Assembly (NCBI GenBank): GCA_045598025.1
Contig: JAZLLH010000044.1
Coordinates: 1-54,703 of the forward strand
Direction: 5' to 3'
From: UBA1195 sp045598025
Lineage (GTDB): Bacteria; Bacteroidota; Bacteroidia; Bacteroidales; WCHB1-69
DNA length: 54,703 nt
Both the position numbers and the translations under genes were made by a program. Below, piece by piece: positions 26,197 to 34,703 of this stretch; the first letter of the stretch is position 1; each line of letters starts with the position of its first letter. The notes beneath the pieces are model-generated. The model was not told the DNA's origin, searched no databases, and saw only the letters and a program-made list of their open reading frames with translations.

Positions 26197-27351
26197 ATGG
26201 CTATTGATTTTGAGAAAATACCTTCTCCTTGTTATGTACTGGATGAATCTGCGCTGCGTATCAATTTGGAAATTCTCCGATTGGTACAGGAAGAGGCCGG
26301 TGTGAAAATAATCTGTGCGTTGAAAGGTTTCGCCTTTTGGTACGAGTTTCCGCTTCTGTCGCAATACCTGTCCGGAGCGACGGCCAGTTCCTTGAACGAA
26401 GCCAGGCTGATTGCCGAAGAAATGGGAGAGGAGGCTTATACCTATTGCCCGGTGTACGACGATGCTACATTCGACACCTTGTTGTTGTATAGCAAACATT
26501 TGACTTTCAATTCATTAACACAGTATGAGCATTTCCGTGAACGAGTACGCAACAGCGGCAAGGCGGTCTCCATGGGACTGCGTATCAATCCGGAATACAG
26601 TGAAGTGGAAACCGCGCTTTACGATCCGGCACAACCGGGTTCGCGTTTGGGCATGACGCGTGCACAACTTGGGGAAAAACTGCCCGAAGGAGTGGAAGGA
26701 TTGCACTTTCACTGTCTTTGTGAAAACGACAGTGATGTACTGGAGCGCACATTGAAGGCTGTGGAAGACAAATTCGGTGACTGTTTGGAGCAGGTCCGCT
26801 GGGTAAACATGGGCGGTGGACACTGGATTACGCAGGATGGTTATGATGTGGAACGTCTGGTGCGGATTCTCAAGGAATTCCGTCATCGTCATCCGAATGT
26901 GGAGGAAGTGATTCTCGAACCGGGCGAGGCGGTTGGCCTGCATACAGGTTATCTGGTATCCACGGTGAAGGATCTGTTGCCCCGTTCCGATTTTCAAATT
27001 GCCATGCTGGATGTTTCCTTTGCCTGTCATATGCCGGATTGTTTGGAAATGCCTTACAAACCGGTGATTCTGAATGCACATGATCCTGAGGAAGGGGATC
27101 GTTTCGTCTACCGTATGGGAGGAAATTCCTGTTTGGCCGGTGATTATATGGGAATGGGAGACTATGCTTTCGCCGAACCCTTGGAAATCGGGGAAAAAAT
27201 CGTGTTTGACGATATGATTCATTACACCATGGTGAAAACTACCTTTTTCAATGGAGTGGAACATCCCTCTATTGCGGTTTGGACGGAGCAGGACGAACTG
27301 AAACTGCTCCGTACTTTTGAGTATGAAGATTATAAAAAGAAATTGTCATAG
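26197..27351 (+). CDS. nspC: Carboxynorspermidine/carboxyspermidine decarboxylase
   Basis: This 384-residue PLP-dependent fold III decarboxylase makes the last step of spermidine or norspermidine synthesis by the carboxy(nor)spermidine route used in Bacteroidota. The N-terminus IPSPCYVLDESALRIN is diagnostic. The PLP lysine is Lys43 in CALKGFAFWYE. Later motifs are GLHFHCLCEND, WVNMGGGHWIT and ILEPGEAVG. The partner dehydrogenase is not in this window. manA starts one base after its stop, which suggests co-transcription without an obvious metabolic link. Confidence 0.94.
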   Translation: MAIDFEKIPSPCYVLDESALRINLEILRLVQEEAGVKIICALKGFAFWYEFPLLSQYLSGATASSLNEARLIAEEMGEEAYTYCPVYDDATFDTLLLYSKHLTFNSLTQYEHFRERVRNSGKAVSMGLRINPEYSEVETALYDPAQPGSRLGMTRAQLGEKLPEGVEGLHFHCLCENDSDVLERTLKAVEDKFGDCLEQVRWVNMGGGHWITQDGYDVERLVRILKEFRHRHPNVEEVILEPGEAVGLHTGYLVSTVKDLLPRSDFQIAMLDVSFACHMPDCLEMPYKPVILNAHDPEEGDRFVYRMGGNSCLAGDYMGMGDYAFAEPLEIGEKIVFDDMIHYTMVKTTFFNGVEHPSIAVWTEQDELKLLRTFEYEDYKKKLS

Positions 27352-27352
27352 G

Positions 27353-28342
27353 ATGGAAAATATGTTGTATCCACTGAAATTCAAACCAATATACAAAGAA
27401 AAAATCTGGGGAGGACACAAGTTTTACAGTTTGCTGCAGAAAGAAGAATGTCAAGACCTGGAACAGTGCGGTGAATCATGGGAAGTATCCGGCTTTGACG
27501 AGGACCCCTCCGTCGTAGCAAATGGTTTTCTGGCAGGAAATACACTGAATGAACTGATAGAAGTCTATATGGGTGATCTGGTCGGAGAAAAAGTATTCCG
27601 TACCTACGGAGAGGCCTTTCCTTTGTTAGTCAAATTCATTGATGCGCAGGACGATCTGTCCGTGCAGGTGCATCCGGATGATGAATTGGCACGTCAGTTG
27701 GGCGAATTCAATGGAAAGACGGAAATGTGGCATGTCATACAGGCTGACGAAGGGGCGCGCATCAACGTGGGATTCAACCGTTCCATCCAAAAAAACGAAT
27801 TGGAAAAACTGATACGGACCGGACGTTTGAAGGAAGTGCTGCGTTATCACCCGGTGGAGGCCGGAAGTACCTTTTTCATTCCGGCCGGGAAAGTGCATGC
27901 CATAGGCAAAGGCATTTTGTTGGCTGAAATACAGCAGTTATCCGATATTACCTATCGTCTGTATGATTATGATAGGGTGGATGCCGAAGGAAAAAAACGC
28001 GAACTGCATGTGGCGGAAGCTTTGGAAGCCATCCGTTTTGACGATACGAACCACGGTCCTGTAACCTATCAGAGGGCGCGAAACCAGAGTTCGGAATTGG
28101 TCCAATGTCCGTATTTCGTTACCCACTATATTGAATTTGACCGTCCGGTGGAAAAAATCTACGTTTCCACGGACAGTTTTGTACTCTACACCTGCATAGG
28201 CGGGAGCGCAGAGATACGGTATAACGGGGAATCAAGGGAAACTATCCGCCTGGGCGAATGCGTGCTGATGCCGGCCTGTATAGAAGAGGCAGTCATTACC
28301 CCACAGGGCAGTTGCCGTCTGTTGGAAACCTATCTGCCGTAA
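27353..28342 (+). CDS. manA: Mannose-6-phosphate isomerase, class I
   Basis: This 329-residue cupin-fold zinc enzyme interconverts fructose-6-phosphate and mannose-6-phosphate, feeding GDP-sugar synthesis for surface glycans. Key motifs are LKFKPIYKEKIWGG at the N-terminus, SVQVHPDDELA and TEMWHVI for metal and substrate binding, and FFIPAGKVHAIGKG. The ATG at 27353 (MENMLYPLKF) is preferred over upstream in-frame starts inside nspC because it fits the family N-terminus. It ends convergent to lpxD with 38 bases between. Confidence 0.93.
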   Translation: MENMLYPLKFKPIYKEKIWGGHKFYSLLQKEECQDLEQCGESWEVSGFDEDPSVVANGFLAGNTLNELIEVYMGDLVGEKVFRTYGEAFPLLVKFIDAQDDLSVQVHPDDELARQLGEFNGKTEMWHVIQADEGARINVGFNRSIQKNELEKLIRTGRLKEVLRYHPVEAGSTFFIPAGKVHAIGKGILLAEIQQLSDITYRLYDYDRVDAEGKKRELHVAEALEAIRFDDTNHGPVTYQRARNQSSELVQCPYFVTHYIEFDRPVEKIYVSTDSFVLYTCIGGSAEIRYNGESRETIRLGECVLMPACIEEAVITPQGSCRLLETYLP

Positions 28343-28380
28343 ACGGCGTCCGTCGCATCTGAATTTCTGAGCAAGCGGAC

Positions 28381-29430
28381 TTACTCTTTTTTCTTCTTGC
28401 AGGAGGTAAAATCCTTTTCCAGCTTGTTCAGTCTGTCCAGTATGGTCGGGACGTACTGCAGGCTGCTGAATGCTTTCATACCGGTGGCAGCTGGCATGGC
28501 GGGTGACCCTATCACCCGGGATCTGTCCTTGATGTTTCTGTGTATGCCTGATTGGGAGGCCACTTGTACAAAATTGCCTATTTTGACGTGGTCTTTGATG
28601 CCGACCTGACCTCCGATAACGCAATGATTTCCTATGCTGACGGAACCGGCAATGCCACAACCGGCCGCCATGACTGTGTGTTCTCCGATTTGACAGTTGT
28701 GGGCAATCTGTATCAGGTTGTCCAATTTGCTTCCCTTGTGGATGATGGTTGCATCCAACATGGCCCGGTCAATACAGGTATTGGCACCGATTTCCACATC
28801 GTCTTCTATGATGACGGTTCCGATTTGCGGAATTTTGGAATATACGCCTTTGGTATTCGGCTGGAATCCGAATCCGTCCGCACCAATGACAGCACCGGAG
28901 TGAATGATGCAGTTGCTCCCGATACGGCAACCTTCATATATTTTGGCTCCGGCGTAGATGATGGTATTTTCTCCTACGCTGACATTGTTTCCCAAATACA
29001 CCTGCGGATATATCTGTACATCATCCATCAGGGTGACATTGTCTTCTACCACCACTCCGTCTCCGATGTAGATTCCTTCGCCCAGAACGGCACTTTTGCT
29101 GACGATGGCATGCTTGCTGATTCCCAGACGTCTCGGTTTCAGGTCGTCATAGAGCTGGAGCAGTTTGATGAATGCCTGTTTCGGATCCTTTACATGGATG
29201 AGTGTGCATCCCGGTTCCTGAGCTGGCTGAAAATTCTCATGCACGATGACGATGCTGGCTTTGGTATCGTAGATGTATTCCTCATACTTATGGTCCGTCA
29301 GAAAAGCGCATCCGTGTTCTATGGACTGGTCGATCTGGCAGAAATCGCTCACATATGCATTTTCATCTCCTTCTATGCTGCCTTCGAGGATTTTGGCCAG
29401 TTGTTTGGCCGAAAATTTCAGATTTTCCAT
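28381..29430 (-). CDS. lpxD: UDP-3-O-acylglucosamine N-acyltransferase
   Basis: This 349-residue enzyme adds the amide-linked acyl chain in lipid A synthesis. An N-terminal uridine-binding domain (about 1-100) precedes left-handed beta-helix hexapeptide repeats. Examples are IIHSGAVIGADGFGF and LDNLIQIAHNCQIGEH, which holds the catalytic-type His. A C-terminal helical tail follows (LQYVPTILDRLNKLEKDF). It starts three bases after pyrI ends, so lpxD seems to be the last gene of a pyrB-pyrI-lpxD transcript. Confidence 0.95.
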   Translation of the reverse strand: MENLKFSAKQLAKILEGSIEGDENAYVSDFCQIDQSIEHGCAFLTDHKYEEYIYDTKASIVIVHENFQPAQEPGCTLIHVKDPKQAFIKLLQLYDDLKPRRLGISKHAIVSKSAVLGEGIYIGDGVVVEDNVTLMDDVQIYPQVYLGNNVSVGENTIIYAGAKIYEGCRIGSNCIIHSGAVIGADGFGFQPNTKGVYSKIPQIGTVIIEDDVEIGANTCIDRAMLDATIIHKGSKLDNLIQIAHNCQIGEHTVMAAGCGIAGSVSIGNHCVIGGQVGIKDHVKIGNFVQVASQSGIHRNIKDRSRVIGSPAMPAATGMKAFSSLQYVPTILDRLNKLEKDFTSCKKKKE

Positions 29431-29433
29431 GGA

Positions 29434-29889
29434 TTAGATGAATGTGATGGTTTCCTCTTTGGTAATTTTCTGGCAATAATGGCATTGCAGTTTGATGTTC
29501 TGAGCATCCAGCACCTTGAATTTGGGTGTTACATTTTCATGATTGGTGATGCATTTGGGATTGTAGCATTTTACAATACCCTCAAACTCTGTAGGAATGG
29601 TCACCTCTCGTTTTTCTGCCACTTCGTAATCCCGGATCACGGTCAGGGTAGCGGTCGGGCATACCAGAGCAATCTTGTTGATTTCGTTACTGGCGAAAAA
29701 TTTGTTTCTGACTTTGATAATGGCCTTTTTCCCCAATTTCTGACTGCTCAGGTTGGTGCCGAAAAGAATCTGGTCATTGCTGTGATCCAAATCCAATATT
29801 TTGATTACCTGGAATAATTTTTCCGAAGGAATATGGTCAATTACGGTTCCGTTTTCAATGGCGGATACTACAAGTTCTTTCTTTTTCAT
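29434..29889 (-). CDS. pyrI: Aspartate carbamoyltransferase regulatory subunit
   Basis: This 151-residue PyrI-type chain binds allosteric nucleotides through its N-terminal domain and the PyrB trimer through a C-terminal zinc domain. The four zinc cysteines are Cys108, Cys113, Cys136 and Cys139 (in VKCYNPKC and LQCHYC). VSAIENGTVIDHIP is the typical nucleotide-domain start. It lies seven bases after pyrB and three bases before lpxD, consistent with class B holoenzyme assembly. Confidence 0.96.
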   Translation of the reverse strand: MKKKELVVSAIENGTVIDHIPSEKLFQVIKILDLDHSNDQILFGTNLSSQKLGKKAIIKVRNKFFASNEINKIALVCPTATLTVIRDYEVAEKREVTIPTEFEGIVKCYNPKCITNHENVTPKFKVLDAQNIKLQCHYCQKITKEETITFI

Positions 29890-29896
29890 GGCAAAA

Positions 29897-30811
29897 TTAT
29901 TTTAATCCTAAAATGGCGGCAATTAAGGCCTGACGTACATAAACTCCGTTTTGGGCCTGCTGGAAGTAATATGCCTGCGGCAGTGTGTCAACATCCGTAT
30001 TGATCTCGTTGACGCGGGGCAGGGGATGCAGAACCTTCATATTGGGTTTGACTTTTTTCAGCAGGGATTTGTCCAGAATGCAGGAGTTTTTCACTTTTTC
30101 ATAGTCCTGTATGTCCAGAAAACGTTCGCGCTGCACACGGGTCATGTACAGAATATCCACCTTTTCTACGGCTTCAGCAATGGATGTGTACTGGAAATAT
30201 TGGAGATTTTTGCTCTTGATGTGCATTTTTACCGTACTGGGCAGCTTCAGGCTTTCCGGAGATACCAGGTGAAAGGTGGTGTTGAAGTTGCACATGGCTT
30301 CTACCAGGGAATGAACGGTGCGTCCGTATTTCAGGTCTCCCACCAGGGCGATGTTCAAATTGTCCAAAGTACCCTGCGTCTTGCGGATGGAATAGAGGTC
30401 CAGCATGCATTGGGTGGGGTGCTGATTGGCTCCGTCTCCGGCATTGATTACAGGTACTGTGGCTACTTCGGAGGCCAGACGTGCGGTTCCTTCCAAGGGA
30501 TGACGCATGACGATGAGGTCCGCATAGCAGGAAACGGTGCGGATGGTATCGGCCAGGCTTTCACCCTTGGCAGTGCTGGAATTGGAGGCATCTGAGAATC
30601 CGATTACTTTGGCACCCAAACGGTTGGCTGCACTTTCAAAACTGAGTCTCGTGCGGGTAGAGGGCTCGAAGAACAGCGTGGCAACGATTTTCCCCTGTGC
30701 GATGTTCTGCACGGGTTCTTTTTCGAAAGTTTCGGCCAGATCCAGAATATGGATATATTCCTCTTTGTTGTAGTCGGTGATGGAAATCAGATTCCGATTT
30801 TTCATGTTCAT
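29897..30811 (-). CDS. pyrB: Aspartate carbamoyltransferase catalytic subunit
   Basis: This 304-residue enzyme joins carbamoyl phosphate and aspartate in the first committed step of pyrimidine synthesis. The carbamoyl-phosphate motif STRTRLSFE starts at Ser51. Further family stretches are VIGFSDASNSSTAKGESLADT, VINAGDGANQHPTQ and HPLPRVNEI. A second in-frame ATG at 30805 could be the start; the difference is two residues. It heads the pyrB-pyrI-lpxD run. Confidence 0.97.
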   Translation of the reverse strand: MNMKNRNLISITDYNKEEYIHILDLAETFEKEPVQNIAQGKIVATLFFEPSTRTRLSFESAANRLGAKVIGFSDASNSSTAKGESLADTIRTVSCYADLIVMRHPLEGTARLASEVATVPVINAGDGANQHPTQCMLDLYSIRKTQGTLDNLNIALVGDLKYGRTVHSLVEAMCNFNTTFHLVSPESLKLPSTVKMHIKSKNLQYFQYTSIAEAVEKVDILYMTRVQRERFLDIQDYEKVKNSCILDKSLLKKVKPNMKVLHPLPRVNEINTDVDTLPQAYYFQQAQNGVYVRQALIAAILGLK

Positions 30812-30848
30812 ATTATCGTGAATTTTATGATGTAATACTATAGGAATG

Positions 30849-32060
30849 TTACCAATTTACTTTTTCTCTGCGTACAGGCATGGTCATGCAGCGTGCACCG
30901 CCTCCACCTCGGGGCAGTTCGCTGCCGGGCAGGGTGACTACGCATCTCTGATGACGTTCCAACTGATCGTTTCCGTTGACGATGTCTTCGGCTGCAACTA
31001 TGTCAAAACCCTGTTTGGCCAATTGCTCTATGGTGTGAATATTGCGTTCGTATCCGATGATTTTTCCGGGGGCCATGGCGAAGAAATTGGCACCGCTGTG
31101 CCATTGTTCGCGTTGCTGATTCCACAAATCGTCCGGATTACCGCATCCTATGGGTTGCAGATCGAATTTCAAGGCTTTCAGCGCAGCCATCATATGCGGA
31201 TACTCGGTGTAGGATACTTTGGATCCGTCTATACCGATTATGATGGTGCGGTACTCGCTGCTTCGGGTAATCAGCGGGCTGTAGCACATGCAGGCATCCT
31301 TGTCCAGAAAAGTGAATACCATGTCCAGATGGATGAAGCTGTCCGGATGTTCCGGCAGTTCCTGAACAACGATGTTCTGTTTTCTGTTTTTTGCCTGAAA
31401 TCTGCGTACCATTCCCTCAATGGCCTCCTTGGATGTACGGCAACCGTTTCCGATCAGCAATACGTCTTCACGGGCTATTTCCACGTCTCCGCCTTCAATG
31501 TGGAAATTTTCAGCATCCGGTTGAAAGGTGTTCGCGCGGAAGGCGTGACGGAAAATCTGATCCATCAGGTAGGGCTCTCCTCCGCGCACTTTGTGGCGCA
31601 TACGGTTGATGAGCACTTCATTGTATACCGAAACGGAGGCATCCCGGGTAAAAAACAGATTGTACAGCGGGGGCAGGGGAAAACGTTTGTCGGAAAAATC
31701 GGCTTTCTGTTCATAACCTTCCACCAGGGTACGGGCCAGTTCCCGGGCAGTCATGGATGTCAGTTCCTGTTGCAGCTGGGGCACACCGTACATGTTACAG
31801 ACTTTTTCCACTATGGAATGTTTCCGGTCTTCATCCGACAGGATTTCTTCCAGGAGGTCGTCCACATAGAATACATGAGCGGCTTTTTTCAGCACGCCCT
31901 CAAAAAGGGCATATTCCTTCTGTGCGATATCCCGGCTCAAAATGTCGCTGTATAGGGCTTCTTGAATATTCGTAGGGGTCATTTTCTCTATCTCGAATCC
32001 GGGCCGATGCAAGATAACTCCCTCTAATTTACCAATTTCAGATTGTATATTTATATCCAT
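30849..32060 (-). CDS. arcA: Arginine deiminase
   Basis: This 403-residue guanidino-group-modifying enzyme converts arginine to citrulline and ammonia. Visible family features are IGKLEGVILHRPG, FTRDASVSVYNEVL, FHIEGGDVEI (catalytic-type Glu/Asp and His region), HLDMVFTFLD and the C-terminal GGGGARCMTMP with the nucleophile Cys391. The ATG at 32060 (MDINIQSE) is chosen over 32069 because it leaves about 17 bases after the predicted transcript start. No ornithine carbamoyltransferase, carbamate kinase or arginine/ornithine antiporter gene is adjacent, so the usual ADI operon is not seen here. Confidence 0.93.
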   Translation of the reverse strand: MDINIQSEIGKLEGVILHRPGFEIEKMTPTNIQEALYSDILSRDIAQKEYALFEGVLKKAAHVFYVDDLLEEILSDEDRKHSIVEKVCNMYGVPQLQQELTSMTARELARTLVEGYEQKADFSDKRFPLPPLYNLFFTRDASVSVYNEVLINRMRHKVRGGEPYLMDQIFRHAFRANTFQPDAENFHIEGGDVEIAREDVLLIGNGCRTSKEAIEGMVRRFQAKNRKQNIVVQELPEHPDSFIHLDMVFTFLDKDACMCYSPLITRSSEYRTIIIGIDGSKVSYTEYPHMMAALKALKFDLQPIGCGNPDDLWNQQREQWHSGANFFAMAPGKIIGYERNIHTIEQLAKQGFDIVAAEDIVNGNDQLERHQRCVVTLPGSELPRGGGGARCMTMPVRREKVNW

Positions 32061-32082
32061 AAAATGCAATTAGGCAATTTTG

Positions 32083-32090
32083 CAAAGATA
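32083..32090 (-). promoter_or_regulatory. -7 box for arcA
   Basis: TATCTTTG on the minus strand matches TAnnTTTG and lies 22 bases before the ATG at 32060. Confidence 0.65.
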
Positions 32091-32207
32091 AAAAAAAAAT
32101 CACTACCAATGGAGGGTAGGCATCCGTTTTTTTTTGAAGAAAAAATGCGTCTTGGTACAATAAATGCAAGATTTTGCAGATTAGTATCCTATAAACTATA
32201 TGTGCTT

Positions 32208-32693
32208 ATGAAAAAATATTTTTTGTCCGTCATGATTTGTTTCTTTGGAATGGGAGTGAGTGATTTGATTGCTCAGTCGGCTATTCCGGAACCTCCCTGT
32301 ATTGTATACCGTACCCGAAAAAATTACGACAGGAATGTCGCCGTCATACTTTCGGATGACGGCAGCCGGATTGTCAGCTATCCGCATCCCAGCGATGTGT
32401 ACAGTCGGGGTGAAATCTGCTATCCGGTGAAACTGTCCAGAAAAATGCTGCTGGACCGCCGGGGTATCGGTCCGCATGTGGCATTTCTTTCCATTACATA
32501 CGAGGAATACAGCAAGCTGAAAGAAGTACCCGATATGGAGCAGCTGATGGCTTGGATTATCGATAAGGATCCCTTGGTAAAAATGTACCGTTGCCGATTC
32601 CCGAATGCTGATCAGCGCATTGCAGAACTGAAGAAAATGTTGCGCAAGGGGTGCCCTGATTGCAGCGTTCTGGTGGATAAAAAGAAGAAATAG
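32208..32693 (+). CDS. Small exported protein of unknown function
   Basis: This 161-residue protein has a clear signal peptide (MKKYFLSVMICFFGMGV then DLIAQS), with likely cleavage near residue 25. The frame is open further upstream to 32043, but the signal peptide fixes the start at 32208. The mature part is basic, with three cysteines, two of them close together near the end (RKGCPDCSVLVD), and a Lys-rich tail. I do not recognise the family. It lies two bases before the S41 protease gene, so the two are probably co-transcribed and may both act in the periplasm. Confidence 0.72.
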   Translation: MKKYFLSVMICFFGMGVSDLIAQSAIPEPPCIVYRTRKNYDRNVAVILSDDGSRIVSYPHPSDVYSRGEICYPVKLSRKMLLDRRGIGPHVAFLSITYEEYSKLKEVPDMEQLMAWIIDKDPLVKMYRCRFPNADQRIAELKKMLRKGCPDCSVLVDKKKK

Positions 32694-32695
32694 GG

Positions 32696-34288
32696 ATGGA
32701 TAAATCGTCCAAAACACTTCTTTTCATTATGCTGGCTCTGGTGGCCGGCATCCTCATCGGTGTCTATCTGATGCCATCCGATAGGGATCGCTTGGTCAGA
32801 GAAAGCACGTCGTCCCCGTATACCTACGGAAAAATGGACGAAGTGATGTCATTGATCCGCTCCTATTATTTTGAAAAGACAGACGAGGATTCGCTGACGG
32901 ATGAGGCCGTGGCAGCGCTGTTGAATTCGCTGGATCCTCATTCGTCCTATGTTTCCCGTAAGGATGCTGAGGATTACAACTCCGTATTGTACGGGTCGTT
33001 TGAGGGAATAGGCATTTCGTTCAATATGCTGAATGACACTATACTGATTATCAGTGTCAATGCAGGCGGCCCTTCGTGGAAGGCCGGACTTCAGCCTGGC
33101 GACAAGATTGTCGGTGTGGATAGTTCGACCGTGGCCGGTGTGAAGATAAAAAACAACGATGTGATTCGCATGCTGCGCGGAAAAAAGGGAAGCAAGGTCC
33201 GGGTGCAGGTGCGGCGTTCCGGAGTGGAAGAAATCTTATCCTTTGACATTATCCGGGACAAAATTCCCATACACAGTATAGAAGTAAGCTACATGATTCG
33301 TCCGAAAGTGGGGTATATACAGATCAACAGTTTTTCAGCCACGACGGCCGATGAGTTCCGTGAGGCTCTTCACCGTCTGTCGGCCAAAGGTATGGAAAAA
33401 CTGGTGCTGGATCTTCGCGGCAATTCCGGAGGCTCTTTGAGGTCGGCTGTGGAAATCTGCGATGAATTTCTACCGCGGCACAGCATGATTGTCTATACCA
33501 AGGGAAAATCGATGCGCCCACAGTATTTCAGAGCTACTTCTTTGGGATCGTTCCAGGAGGAAAATCAGCAATTGGTAGTGCTGGTGGACGAATGGTCAGC
33601 TTCCGCTTCTGAAATCGTAGCCGGAGCTGTACAGGATCAGGACAGGGGCACCATTGTCGGAAGACGCACATTCGGAAAGGGACTGGTTCAACGAAGTTTT
33701 ACCTTGGCTGACAGTTCGGAAGTGCTGCTTACGGTAGCCCGTTATTACACACCTACCGGACGCTGTATACAGAAACCGTTTGAGCATTATGACGATGACA
33801 TTGTCCAACGTTATCTGCGCGGAGAAATGAATCATCCGGACAGCATTCGACGGATTGACTCACTCAAATTCAAGACCCCGAAGGGAAAAATCGTTTACGG
33901 TGGTGGCGGTATTGTGCCGGACGTATTTGTTCCTGTGGATACTTCCGAAGATTATGTGTATTTCAACAGGCTGTCCCAATCAGGTATCGTATTCCAATAT
34001 GCCATGGCATATACGGATCAGCACCGCAAATCCTTGAATGCTTATGCCGGAGTGGAAGCTTTCGATGCCGGTTTTTCCGTCACCGATGAAATGCTGAAAG
34101 AAATGATACGCAAGGGCGAGGCTGCGGGGATTTCGTCCAAGGAGGCCGGCCCGGGTTCGCTCAAAGTGGTTCGGAAATGGTGTAAGGCCTATATTGCGCG
34201 AAATCTTTTCGGAGAAACGGGCTTTTACTATATCTCCAATCAGGACGATAAAATGTTGGCAAAAGCGATACAGATTTTGTCAAAATAA
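32696..34288 (+). CDS. S41 family C-terminal processing peptidase (CtpA/Prc-like)
   Basis: This 530-residue protease has an N-terminal membrane anchor or signal (LLFIMLALVAGILIGVYLM). A PDZ domain follows (about 85-175, GIGISFNMLNDTILI), then the S41 domain (about 195-370). The Ser/Lys dyad is Ser303 in WSASASEIVAG and Lys328 in RTFGKGLVQ. The 25-residue spacing matches the CtpA family. A C-terminal extension of about 130 residues (410-530) follows. Family members trim C-termini of exported proteins in the periplasm. It follows the small exported protein by two bases. Confidence 0.94.
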   Translation: MDKSSKTLLFIMLALVAGILIGVYLMPSDRDRLVRESTSSPYTYGKMDEVMSLIRSYYFEKTDEDSLTDEAVAALLNSLDPHSSYVSRKDAEDYNSVLYGSFEGIGISFNMLNDTILIISVNAGGPSWKAGLQPGDKIVGVDSSTVAGVKIKNNDVIRMLRGKKGSKVRVQVRRSGVEEILSFDIIRDKIPIHSIEVSYMIRPKVGYIQINSFSATTADEFREALHRLSAKGMEKLVLDLRGNSGGSLRSAVEICDEFLPRHSMIVYTKGKSMRPQYFRATSLGSFQEENQQLVVLVDEWSASASEIVAGAVQDQDRGTIVGRRTFGKGLVQRSFTLADSSEVLLTVARYYTPTGRCIQKPFEHYDDDIVQRYLRGEMNHPDSIRRIDSLKFKTPKGKIVYGGGGIVPDVFVPVDTSEDYVYFNRLSQSGIVFQYAMAYTDQHRKSLNAYAGVEAFDAGFSVTDEMLKEMIRKGEAAGISSKEAGPGSLKVVRKWCKAYIARNLFGETGFYYISNQDDKMLAKAIQILSK

Positions 34289-34462
34289 TTTGGGATTTCT
34301 TCCATTTTTTATCCGTTTTTTTGTCCCGGACTTTGTGAGAGACGTGAGGTTTTGCTCATATTGATTTGTAAATCACAGAAGTATACTGCTGTAAAAAATA
34401 CCAAGAAAGTAGGATTTTCTATTGAAAAAATAGCTACTTTTGCACATTCAAAATGAGGACAT
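34289..34462. other. Non-coding gap between the S41 protease and the tRNA genes
   Basis: This 174-base AT-rich stretch holds the tRNA promoter near its end. I see no hairpin terminator for the protease gene and no convincing small reading frame. Confidence 0.5.
34435..34442 (+). promoter_or_regulatory. -7 box for the tRNA-Asn pair
   Basis: TACTTTTG matches TAnnTTTG and lies 20 bases before the first tRNA. Confidence 0.6.
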
Positions 34463-34536
34463 TCCTCCTTAGCTCAGTTGGTTAGAGCATCTGACTGTTA
34501 ATCAGAGGGTCGCTGGTTCAAGTCCAGCAGGGGGAG
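34463..34536 (+). tRNA. tRNA-Asn (GTT), copy 1
   Basis: It is 74 nt long with a 7-bp acceptor stem (34463-34469 with 34529-34535, one G-U pair) and discriminator G. The anticodon loop CTGTTAA gives anticodon GTT (Asn). The T-arm GGTTCAAGTCC is standard. CCA is not encoded. Confidence 0.97.
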
Positions 34537-34564
34537 CGAGATTGATTTTAAAGGATGAGATGAT

Positions 34565-34638
34565 TCCTCCTTAGCTCAGTTGGTTAGAGCATCTGACTGT
34601 TAATCAGAGGGTCGCTGGTTCAAGTCCAGCAGGGGGAG
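34565..34638 (+). tRNA. tRNA-Asn (GTT), copy 2
   Basis: It is identical in all 74 bases to the copy at 34463, from which it is separated by a 28-base spacer. The anticodon is GTT. CCA is not encoded, and a terminator follows directly. Confidence 0.97.
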
Positions 34639-34641
34639 CGC

Positions 34642-34674
34642 AAAAAGAGGGGACCGCCCGGCCTCCCTCTTTTT
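34642..34674 (+). terminator. Terminator of the tRNA-Asn operon
   Basis: A 10-bp perfect stem (34642-34651 with 34665-34674) ends in TTTTT around a 13-base GC-rich loop, four bases after the second tRNA. Confidence 0.88.
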
Positions 34675-34703
34675 GATTTTTATGCGTTTCGGAAAGGCAA
34701 CAG

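Noticed and set aside
28343..28380. Terminator between manA and lpxD
   Set aside because: Only a 5-bp inverted repeat (GTCCG/CGGAC) with a long loop and no T-run.
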